NCBI GenBank assembly: GCA_964007475.1
Contig: OZ023274.1
Coordinates: 2,976,001-3,040,000, forward strand
DNA length: 64,000 nucleotides
Reading direction: 5' to 3'
Source of the DNA: Hybos culiciformis
Taxonomy: Eukaryota; Arthropoda; Insecta; Diptera; Hybotidae
Shown here: positions 54,192 to 64,000 of the stretch, one piece after another
Layout: each line of letters opens with the position of its first letter
Position numbering within the stretch: the first letter of the stretch is position 1
Notes under the pieces: model-generated
Database searches by the model: none
Told to the model about the DNA's origin: nothing
The model's input: only the letters and a program-made list of their open reading frames with translations
Translations under genes and position numbers: made by a program

Positions 54192-54213
54192 TGCAGCCAC
54201 TCCCATAAAAATA

Positions 54214-57013
54214 TGTTTTGCAAAAATGCTTGATCTGAAATAAAGAAATAAAAAATAAACATGAAAATACTGGCTTCCACTTTAAAAACGTAAAAAACAT
54301 CAATTCGTATTCTTTTATTACAAATTTTGATTAAAAAATTGACTGTTTGTAATAAAAAAGTGAGTGTAAATTATTTAAAATAAATACGCAGTCAACCCAG
54401 CAAACAAATATAATTTACATCCTTTTCTACCACTTTTGATTGGTGTTATTGTTATTGTTATCTCTTTTCACTGGCTGTCAAATAACAATAAACAGCAAAA
54501 ATCATCTGCGATTTTCGATACGCGCACTCAAAATAAAAAAATTTAATTTTATGTCGTTTTTCTATATTTAGTTTAGTCTTCAATTTATTTTTAATCGTGA
54601 TTAACTTTTTTTTTAAAAGAAAAATGGAATTATAGTCGAAAAAAAAAAAGTGCAAAAAAATTTGAATAAATATTAATTAATAAAAGAAAAATAAGTAAAT
54701 AATTTAATTAGAAATCTATTTAAATTTTAATTTTGATTCTGTTGAAACCTGAAAAGGAATAATTAAAAATTAAAATTAAAAAGAGAATTAAAAAAAACAT
54801 AAGGAAAAAAATCGATTTTATTGCATTCAATTTTTTTATTTTAATTTTTGTTTGAATGTAGTGGTAATAAAAATATAAAAAAAAGTAAATTTTCTCTATT
54901 CCATTCCATCTACGTAAACTGTATCGTGCTTTTTTCAATACCATATCAGCTGTCAAGTCCGAAATTAATATTAGCGAGGGAAAATTTATCAATATAATTT
55001 TAATTTAATTTCTTAATTTATTTGGTGGTTGGTCAGTGGGATTTGCGGCGCCAATTTAAACTCAGAAAGACCTACATAGGTATATATTATAAGTTCCTAA
55101 TTTGTTTATTTTTTCCGGCAATATCTAGGTACCTACCTACCTAATTTAGCTAAGATCAGGGCTGATTTTCCATTTTCAACTTGTAGGTATTTCATTTTTT
55201 TCAATTTATTTATAATTAATCTAATATACCTAGGTAATTTGAAAATGGGAAAGAAACAAAAAATAAATCTCAATAAATAAAAAAGAAGGTTCTGAAACAA
55301 TAATACCATTTTTCATATTTTTTTACACTTATGTAAATCAAAACTGGATTTATTATTTAATTGACATTTAACTTGATTTCGTTCTTTCGACTAGCAATCC
55401 TAAATTATTTATAATGCCAACTTTCAAACAAGCTTACTATACTATACATTTTATATTATTCATCAAAAAGGAAAATAAAAACAAAACACACACACATTAA
55501 AGAAACAACAATAAAAACAAAGGAAAAATGCCAGGAAAACTACTGTCAAATCAAATAGTTGTCAAAAAAAAAAAAAATATTGGAAAGAAACGTAAAGAAA
55601 ATTCTGTTGCTATATGGAAAAATTAAAGAAAAAAATAAATAAATTTCTTGGTAGAGAATTACTGCTCAAATTTGACATATTAAAGAAAAGTATCATAATT
55701 GACAATAGATGCCGACCAAAGTAAATGTTTGACTTTCCATTAACGCAAACAGGTTTCAATTCTTTGATACCTATTTAAATTTATTATTTTTTATCCGTTT
55801 TCTTTAAAAATTAATCTTAATTGTGTTGTGGTACCTCTCGAGAGCTAAATTTGTTTTTTTGAAGAATTCTTAGTCTTAGGATTGGTTTTTAAAAAAAAAA
55901 AATTGTGATTTAAAATGTTTTTTTTTTTTCCACTGCACCATAGAATTTTACCTAATACGAGTGTATAAAATAAATTTTTTTTTTTCTTTTCTAATTTCTA
56001 AAATCTAAATAAAGTCAAATAAAAAACGAAAATTTTGTTTTGTAAACTGCGAACTTTTTTTTTTTTTTTTAATTTTTTATTTTTCTATTTTTAATTGAAA
56101 ATAAATGCAAAAAAAATTAGAAATAATAAAAAAAAATTCAAAAATACCTACCTAGGTATCAGTAAGAGAAAAAAGAAATGCAAAATTGAGAAAAAATAAA
56201 TGCAAAGTGAAGAAAGAAAACAAGGTGGAAAAAATTAAAGACAAAATTTTTTTTCAATTGAAATTTTTCTCAAAAAAAAAAAAATAATTTAACTTATTTT
56301 TATATCTCTTGCTTGCTAAAAAAAAAAATAGATTTTCATAACAAAGAAAAAATTACTTTAATACCTACCTACTACCTACCTAACCTTACCTATAACCTAT
56401 CTATCTATCTACACATCTACCTACCTACCTATACTTATTTTATTTGTAAACGTCAGAAAAAAAGAAAATAAAAAATTGGCAAAAAAAAAAATAAAAAATT
56501 GTTTTTTTGGAAAATTAATTGTAATAAAAAAAATTAATTAGGTCCTACTCTTCTTTAATAAATCTATTAAAATAAATAAATAAATTTAATAATTTTTTTT
56601 ATTTTATAAATATTAAAAAATTTTTAATTATAAATTTTCAGATAAACATAGGTATAAACATAAAATTTTTAAAATAGAAAAAAAAATTGTTTTTTTTCAG
56701 TGAAAAATTTATATGAAAATTTTTGGAAAATATTTTGAAACAAAAAAAAAAATTATTTCCAAAAACAAAAAAAAAAAATTGTGATTTCGTTTTTATATAA
56801 AAAAAAAAAAAAATTTAAGTAATTTATAATTTAATTTTTTGTTTTTATTTCGTCGTCGTAAGTGAAAAAGTGCGTCTTCTTGTTTGATTTCATTGATTTT
56901 TTCCTAAATTTTTATTTCTGCTGTCAAATTGTGAAAATTTTTAACTTTATAAAATTTTTTTTGTTTCTGGATTTTGTTATCTACTTACACCTAACTAGTA
57001 GTATAGTTTTTTA
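54214..57013 (+). other. Intergenic DNA and upstream region of Atg1
   Basis: No convincing gene is present. Minus-strand open frames near 54,458-54,992 are low-complexity. The region is full of long A/T runs and of TACCTA/TAGGTA strings. The Atg1 promoter and leader should lie in its right part; CGTCGTCGTAAGTG near 56,850 is the only less AT-rich spot and GTAAGT there could be a leader splice donor. Confidence 0.4.
56364..56440 (+). repeat. ACCT/ATCT microsatellite
   Basis: A compound run of ACCT, CTAT and CTAC units (CCTACCTACTACCTACC, then CTATCTATCTATC) without exact periodicity. It is the densest example of the TACCTA strings common in the right third of the window. Confidence 0.7.
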
Positions 57014-57028
57014 ATGAAAAAATCATGA
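57014..57028 (+). promoter_or_regulatory. Upstream ORF overlapping the Atg1 start codon
   Basis: ATG AAA AAA TCA TGA encodes four residues, and its stop shares bases with the main start in ATGA (57025-57028). The upstream ATG has T at -3, a poor context, whereas the main ATG has A at -3. Scanning ribosomes could leak past or terminate and reinitiate. Whether this leader is in the mature mRNA depends on the unseen transcription start. Confidence 0.5.
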
Positions 57029-57114
57029 ATGTTGTTGGAGAATATGAGTACAGTACAAAAGACATGTTGGGCCATGGTGCCTTTGCTGTCGTTTACAAGG
57101 GAAGACATCGAAAG
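57025..57114 (+). CDS. Atg1: Autophagy kinase Atg1/ULK, first coding exon (partial gene)
   Basis: Thirty codons end at a strong AAG|GTAAGC donor. The peptide [18 protein letters not shown] continues [12 protein letters not shown]. This matches the N-terminus of ULK1/Atg1 (unc-51) kinases, in which the glycine loop G-H-G-A-F-A-V-V (residues 16-23) binds ATP. The family starts the autophagy cascade at the phagophore and is inhibited by TOR. The rest of the kinase domain (VAIK lysine, HRD, DFG) lies beyond the window after an intron of more than 6.8 kb. Identification rests on a short but very characteristic peptide; relatives ULK3 and fused diverge here. Confidence 0.88.
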
Positions 57115-60100
57115 GTAAGCTCATTTTTTTTATTTTATTTTTAATAAGTATAATTGGCTCATTTTATCTTATCCCTCGCATTATCCTCTCCAATAAGCCA
57201 GCCACCTGTTAATTAAGATTAATTTCATACGTTTTCTGATTCTGAAATCAGGGATACCTATAAGTGAAATGATATTTAAATGTTACTGTTAAAAACATAT
57301 AAAATTTGTTATTAGAACTTATTAATTAATGATAAAAGGTATAACCAAAGCAACGCTAAAAAAATACCTACCGAGATTTTACCAAGATAGTTAGGTACCT
57401 ACAAGTCAAGTACCCAAGTACCTAAGCACTTCGATACCTCCAGCTATTTTAATAGTAAAAAGAAGATCTAATTATTAGAAGACGCCAAAAAGTAATCAAA
57501 GAATATGGCATAAAACTTGATTTGTAAAATTACGTTTGTAGTCACAAACTTGTTCAAATGATGTGATTTGGTAGGCCAGGCAAGAAAAATTTTTGTTTGT
57601 TGTTTTTTTTTTAGATTAAAATTAAATAATATAATAGAAGAATAAAAAATATATAACTATAACTACTTATTATTTTCTTTTGGAGATGTTTCATCAATTT
57701 AAAAATATTTTTTTGTCAACACACTATTTACTTGCGGTTTGAGTGATGTAATTTTTCACGTTTATTAATCATTAGTGTTGCATGAGAAAAACATGAATTT
57801 AATATGGTGACAAGAAAAAAAATTGTTTTTTTTTTTCTCAATTAACTTGAAACCCTGACTTAATTAAACAAAGACTTTTCACCATTTAAAAATTAATTCT
57901 GTGGATTGTTGAGAAAGAAATAAGTTTTATTAGCTTAGTGAATTATTATGCCATGGTGTTATAGATATATACTTACTTACTTAGGTGCTTGCCTACAATT
58001 TAAAAATAATATTAAAAAAACAAATTTTGATTTAAAAGCATAAAACTTTTATAAAAGGAACTGATGTTAAAAAGTTAAAATATTTAAATCAATATATTAA
58101 TCTAAAACTAAAATACTTACTCAGTTAATAGCTTTTGATATACGTATACTTAATCGAGATGAGATGTGATATGATACCTCGTATGATACTTATCGAGTAT
58201 GATATGTTTCCCTAGCGAACCTATTAATTTTTTTTTTCTATATTATATATTCTTGATATTTAGAGACAGCTCATGCGTTAAATTAAGTTTAATGGTACTT
58301 AATACTACTTAATATTGACAATTTTCATATCACATTCGAAATTAATATAAAAAACGAGATATTCCTAAGTAAACTTAATATAGAATTGATTGTGATGAAA
58401 TTTTTGAAGAAGGATAGAAAAAACAAAGTGAAACAAAATTTTCCCATACAAATAAGTACCTACTTTTAAATACAAAATTAGTTTTTAATTCTTAAAAAAA
58501 AAAGTCAAATTTCAAGGTGAATTTTTCGTAGAAATATTTTTTTTTTTTCACACCTCTTTACTTTAAGTAGTTCAGAATATTATTTTTATTTTATACGAGA
58601 TTTTATACTTATTATATACTTACCTACTTATAGTGCGTTGATGAAAAATTACTTAAAAAAATTGTATAATTATTCTTGAATGTTAACTTTGAATTCTCAA
58701 GATCAATAGAAGAATTATTAGAATTAAGTATTGGAATCATTATTTTATTGTATGTATTTTATTCCCCGTTCTACTCCCTTAGGAGTTCCTAGTTATTAAT
58801 TATTAAATTGAATTCATATCCGTAAGTACTTAAGTTTTTATTTCCAAATTTGTAATTAGGTAAGTATATATATCGAGTATTAAGACTTCGATCGTTTCTA
58901 TGGATTCGGACTGGGGGCTGAAATATGATGAAAATAGTTATAAGTAGTACATTGTATAAAATATGTAGATTGTATAAAATATGTAGATTGTGTAAATTTA
59001 AATTATCTTAAAAAATTAAAAAAAAACAAGCCTTTTCTCGCCTGTTGTCTATACTTTTTTTTTATATTTTTCTGAATTAAAATTACTTATTGTTAATTAG
59101 ATTAAAGATGGATAATAAATTTAACACAACAAAAAAAAAAAAACAAAAATATCAACTGTATAAAATAAAACTTTCAGTCGATCATATGTTCGCAAAAATA
59201 AAAACCCATAAGATGTTAAAAAAAAATAAAATAAACATAACAAAAAAAATGTATGCTATGAATCTATATATGTGTATAAGAATATGAATGTTATTAATTC
59301 ACATATGATCGGCGCATGGGATTATGTAAATAATAAATAAAAACAAAAACAAAAAAAAAAACTAGAAGTAATTTTAGATCTAGAATTTTTATAGTTTTTT
59401 TTTTTTTTTTTTTTTTTTATCAGAAATATATTATTCAATCCTAATAAAAATTTTGCAATATTAAAATTAATTCTATTTTAATTTATTTTTAGAATTATTC
59501 TTAAAATGGTTAGACAAGTTTTTTTTTTTTTTTATAATATAAATAGCTAATTATAAAGCTTACAAACAAAAATGCGACTTATAATTTCCTGTAGGCTTTG
59601 AATTCTCGATTTATATTTCAAAATCGCTAGTTTGCAAAAAAAAAAAAAAAAAAAAACTGGACAATATTTAATTCTGTGCTTGATCAGAATAAATTTTTTT
59701 TTTTCTTCTTATTATGAAATGATAGAATTTTTTTTAGAATTTTAATTAAATAAAAAAAAAAAAAGTGATAACATAGGTAATCAGAACAAATGTTGAGGAA
59801 ATGTCTTGTCTTAAATTAAGATCACAGAGAAAAACACTGAGAGGTGTAAAACTTGATGAATTTATAAGAGAATATAATTCAAACCTAAATTTATAAATTT
59901 GAAGTTTTCAAAAGCTTAATATCGAAAGAGGTGTGAAATGAAGTTAATTAAGTATTCACGAATCAATTAATAGTATAATAACTACTTACTTATGTATGTA
60001 ACAGACCCCATGGTCAAAAGAAAAATTGATATGTAGAGAAGAAACGAAGAAAATGGGAGCTATAATCACAGATATTTTAAAAGTCTTGAGGTAGCAAAGC

Positions 60101-63100
60101 CGTAGATGAATTCTGTAAAAAGGGATGATATTAAATGAAATTAAATTAATTACTTATTATTGTCAAAATAAAAATTGTTAATTGGATGTTAAAACAAAAA
60201 CTTAATTAAAATAAATCAAAAATATTTTCTTAATCATTACCTATATTTGTGATCATAGAGATTTCAAGAAGTGAATGCGTAACTAGGTAAGTGTATCTGC
60301 TTTATATACAAATGACCAATGTTGTGCGGTTTTACTGGATTCTACAAACAACTTCATTTAAAAAAGTGAATTTAATACTTAATGATAATTAATTTAAATT
60401 TTCTATTGCTATTGATTATATTAGATTTTTTAGTTTTCTTTATCTTTTTACTTCAAACATGTATTTTTAAGTTTTTATATAAAAATGTTTTATCATTTAT
60501 AACGATTGGCTGGGTGAAATATCGCTGAAAATATAAGTTAGCGATAAGACTATATATATACTTAAGTACTTGTTTTTCATAAAAAAATATTTAAAGTTTT
60601 TCTAACAAAATATTTCTATTATATATTTAGATTATGCATTTTTTTTTATTAAAGTAAAAAGTAATTACTTAAGTATTATACAAATATTAAGTATTATACA
60701 AATATTTACTGTCTAGTACAATAAATATTACAATACAATTACTTACTTATATTTTTTGTCATAAAAATGACGACCTATCCCACTTAATGGAATTTTACAA
60801 TGTAAAATTATCATATTTTTTATACTTAACTTAAGTACCTATAGTGAAAATATAAACTTCCAATCAAATACAAATGTGTTTAGGTACACGTACCATAAAG
60901 TTACCCCAATCAAAAGTTTTAAATTATTTATTTTTTCATTTTGTTTTCAAATTTTAGAAAATAATTTTTCTTCGTGTTTAAATAGAGATTTCATATTTAT
61001 AATAAAAAAAAAAAACAATTTACTTAAGTTTTTTTTTTAACAAAATATTTACATTCTTTTATTTAAAAATATAATTATTATATGGTCGATACTCGATAGT
61101 GTAAATTTCTTTGTGAAATTTCTTTTTTGCGCGTTTTAATAATTCAAAAAAAAAAAAATAACAAAAAAACAAGGTGAATATAGTAAACAACATTAAAATT
61201 TGAAGTTAAATAATATGTATTTTGAAAAACAAAAAGAAATCTTATAAATATGTCGGATTCAGGGTCGGATTGGATTCAAGAGTAGAAAGCAATACATTGC
61301 AAATTAAAATGTGAACATATTCGAATTAACTATTCAATGATAACACAATGATATTGTCTTTTGATTTTTCTAAATGTATAAAACTCGGCATGTTAGATTA
61401 CGAAGTATCTACTTAACTATTCGTTTCAAAAAAAAAAAATCTTATTTTGACCCTGTTTTTTTTTTTTACTTATGTTACTATTGAAGTAAACTACGAATTA
61501 TTTCTTTGTTATTATTCTGAAATTTGTTTTTTCTCTTCTTTTTTTTTTTTTTTGGAATAGCAAATAAATATTAATGTTTTTTAAAATGTTTTTTTTTTTT
61601 TAAATTTAGTTGAGATCAATGGCCGTGAGCTGTTTACGCAAAATATATACATGGAGAATGGTGTTTTAATTAGAAACAAAAACAAAACATAAATTAAATA
61701 CTTACTTAATATTTATAATAATAACAAAAAATATTTCATTTTTTATTAAAAAGGATAAATAAAGTCATTTTGATAACAAATTTTATGTTATCTTTTTACT
61801 TAGGTACTTAATTCATGACAGAAAAATATTTAATAGGTTATTTATTATAAGTAACTTAATGTTATAAATTTCGTAAATATTTGAAATTTCTAATAAGGCG
61901 GTCAAGTTTCTTGTGTACTACGATAAGGAAATCTAATTAAAAGTATTAAGTATATACTTTTTTTTTGTATTTAAAACCTTAGGCAGACTATAGATTTTGT
62001 ATATAAGTAAACCATGAAATTCCTATAGTCTGTCTAAGGTGAAATTCGGTAACTTAACTCTTTTTCTACTTAATGCTTTCTTTAAAATAGCTTAATAAGT
62101 CAAGGTCAAGATATATTTATTTCTGTTAAAATATCTTACTAATTTATTTTTACTAATTTGAACTAAGTAAGTACCTCGGTAAGTAATTATGTATTTATAC
62201 ACTTATTTATCCCAAAGGATTTTTAAAAATACTCATCATATAACTAGGAACGTATAGTAGAAACTAAGTGATGTAGCATTCGAGAAATTCGGCAATTATC
62301 TCGGCAATTAGTTACTTACTTATTATTTATTAAAATATTGTACCCAGTTGTACCTACTCAATTATATAATGCATAAAATTTATATTAATTTTTTTTATGA
62401 ATATTTTGAGAATATTTTATTTTTTTATACCTAATACTTATAATCGATATATAAATATGTACTTACTTACTTAATAATTAATAATTTATTTTCCTATTGA
62501 AACCGACAGATTAAAAAATATGGTTTATTTTAAAGTTGAAGCAAAAAAAAATTCTTACCTAAGCATGTGCTTTCAGCACTTACTTAAAGTGAAAATTTAA
62601 CATTCACAATTGAGTTCAAATTTATCTGGAAACTTACTTAGGTATTGTTACGTATTTTGCGATTTTTTGTTAAGTATTCATTTAACTATTTTATTCAGCA
62701 TCAGTACATAAAACCTCAGTCATTATAATTATATATAGAGCTGCATGTCTAATTACGTACTTAAGTGTGCGGAAAAAATTCTAACTTACTAACTTTAGCT
62801 ACCTTAAAAAAAAAAACAAAATAAAGCAAATACTCACTGATAAACTTTTCCGTATTTAACAAGCACGACGCATGCATTTAATTTAATTAAAAGTGCATAT
62901 TGAATATTTTAATTTTATTTATAAGTACTCAGTTAAATTTGTTTAAAATATTATAAATGAGTTTTTATTTTTAAAAAAATATACCTCGAAAAATACATTA
63001 AATAAATATACATATTCCGTAAATTATAACCATAAGTAGCATTCACTTATAATTCAAATGAGTATAATTTTATTTCCGTCGAAGTGATTAAACAAGCATA

Positions 63101-64000
63101 TGTATATAGTTAATAGTTATTAAGTATTTTTTTTTAATTCGCGAGGAAAAACTTTAAAAAAAGGACAGAAAAATAAATTTGATCTACTTTAACAACATAC
63201 TTAGTAAGAAAATGTTTTACTATTCTAGAGACACACCTGAGTCGTAAAATCTCAATTAAAAACCACTAAGCAAGATGTTGAGTACCCATAGCGATCTCAC
63301 AAGTCTAAACTATGATTTTTCTGCATTACTACTGATTGGTTCTTTTTGGTTATAAGCCATAGAATTAGAATACCTAGAAAGACCTACCTAGAGAAGTTTA
63401 TTTCGTATTTAATATATTTTTGAAATACACAAATCTATTCGTGAATTTCTTTTTGGTAGAGATGATGACCTCATTTATCTGAAAAGAATAAATAAAACAA
63501 AAAAATTATATTAAAAGCGTATAAATAATTATTTTCATTTTTTTTTTTTTCCTTTAAAATCCATGAAGAAGTTAAATTATTTTTAATATTGAAATTTTTT
63601 TTTTTTTGTTTTGTTTTTAAACATATGTAGTTTGTTGTAAAGAATTTCAACACATAAATAAGTATTATACGAAGTATTATACTTATTTTCTTTCTGTTGT
63701 TTTTTTTTTGTCTTGACCTAAAAATAAAATAATCCAAAATTTTGTAAGTATACTAAATTTACGAGTATAAATTTATGTGCGAGTTTTATATATTGAATCT
63801 TAAAAAAAAAAATAAAAATATTTTTTCTATTCTTTAATCGATTTTAAAATCCATTTTGAAAAATATACTTAGTTTGCTAAATGAAGATAGAAGTGTTAAA
63901 AACATTTTATTTTTTATTAAATGGTATAGTTTCAGTTAAATGGTATAGTTTCAATAAAAAACGTAGACTTTTGGGTGCCAAAAATTTTCTTTTAAACCTT
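57115..64000 (+). other. First intron of Atg1, continuing past the window
   Basis: No open frame here joins in phase with convincing kinase sequence, so the next exon is beyond 64,000. The intron is rich in TTACTTA, ACTTAAGTA and TACCTA strings and A/T runs. It contains one near-perfect hairpin (61,976-62,040) and small direct duplications, for example TTAAATGGTATAGTTTCA twice near 63,918-63,954. Confidence 0.6.
61976..62040. ncRNA. 65-nt perfect-stem hairpin in the Atg1 intron
   Basis: ACCTTAGGCAGACTATAG (61976-61993) pairs with CTATAGTCTGTCTAAGGT (62023-62040), giving an 18-bp stem with a single G-U wobble in RNA and a 29-nt loop. Weaker pairing may extend outwards. It could be a small palindromic transposon remnant or a mirtron-like/miRNA-like precursor. 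The stem is short for a canonical pre-miRNA, so the RNA label is tentative. Confidence 0.35.

Larger units (their letters stand above)
53234..54213. mobile_element. 962-bp Foldback/Mutator-like non-autonomous element with 9-bp target duplication
   Basis: The element runs 53243-54204. ATAAAAATA stands directly outside both ends (53234-53242 and 54205-54213), a perfect 9-bp duplication. The 30-bp ends start GGGAG and match inversely at about 26 of 30 positions, running into GTTACGGCAA palindromes. The left arm is a 72-bp tandem array and the right arm a 34-36-bp array of the same palindrome type. A GC-rich core near 53,645-53,680 and a tRNA-like segment lie inside. No transposase is encoded. 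Long internally repetitive inverted ends plus a 9-bp duplication are the marks of Foldback and Mutator-like elements. Confidence 0.85.

Noticed and set aside
54458..54992. Minus-strand frames upstream of Atg1
   Set aside because: Low-complexity A/T-driven peptides without start context, splice partners or recognisable domains.
63471..63737. 88-codon minus-strand frame in the Atg1 intron
   Set aside because: Composed of Lys/Asn/Ile/Phe runs from A/T homopolymers; no conserved features.

Overview
This is an AT-rich nuclear window from an arthropod, most likely an insect and possibly a fly. The evidence is small spliced genes with GT-AG introns, AATAAA signals, abundant A/T homopolymer runs, an arthropod-type single-domain von Willebrand C protein, and a COA3-mtTFB1 gene pair of the kind known from Drosophila. 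The order is an inference; no species marker is visible. Nine protein genes can be supported, and six of them agree closely in length or sequence with textbook families.

Layout: 1-5.5 kb is gene-poor and holds one short inverted-repeat transposon. A COA3 / mitochondrial TFB1 tandem pair lies at 5.5-7.3 kb on the + strand, with only 69 bases between the two reading frames. About 17 kb of gene-free AT-rich DNA follows, with a tandem repeat and a hairpin MITE near 22.3-22.8 kb. A secreted SVWC-domain gene with a 6-kb intron covers 24.7-31.0 kb (+). A Ly6/QVR-type surface protein gene (33.8-34.8 kb, +) sits just behind two small MITEs. It converges on a NADH-cytochrome b5 reductase gene (35.9-44.5 kb, -), whose long first intron has collected several MITEs. 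That gene has two candidate first exons and two 173-nt candidate last exons.

The right third is gene-dense: RpL10Ab (-), RPB11 (+, head-to-head with RpL10Ab), RpA-70 (-, tail-to-tail with RPB11), and the first coding exon of Atg1/ULK (+), whose first intron runs off the end. Between RpA-70 and Atg1 lies a 962-bp Foldback/Mutator-like element with a perfect 9-bp target duplication, palindrome arrays at both ends and a tRNA-like Pol III segment inside.

The genes are mostly housekeeping functions (mitochondrial respiration and ribosome maturation, cytosolic translation, Pol II, DNA replication/repair, autophagy) and do not form a joint pathway. The most notable points are the mutually exclusive last exons and the Lys-for-Arg change in the FAD motif of the cytochrome b5 reductase, the Foldback-like element, the bicistronic COA3/mtTFB1 arrangement and an upstream ORF overlapping the Atg1 start codon. 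No CRISPR array, rRNA, intact tRNA gene or bacterial operon is present.
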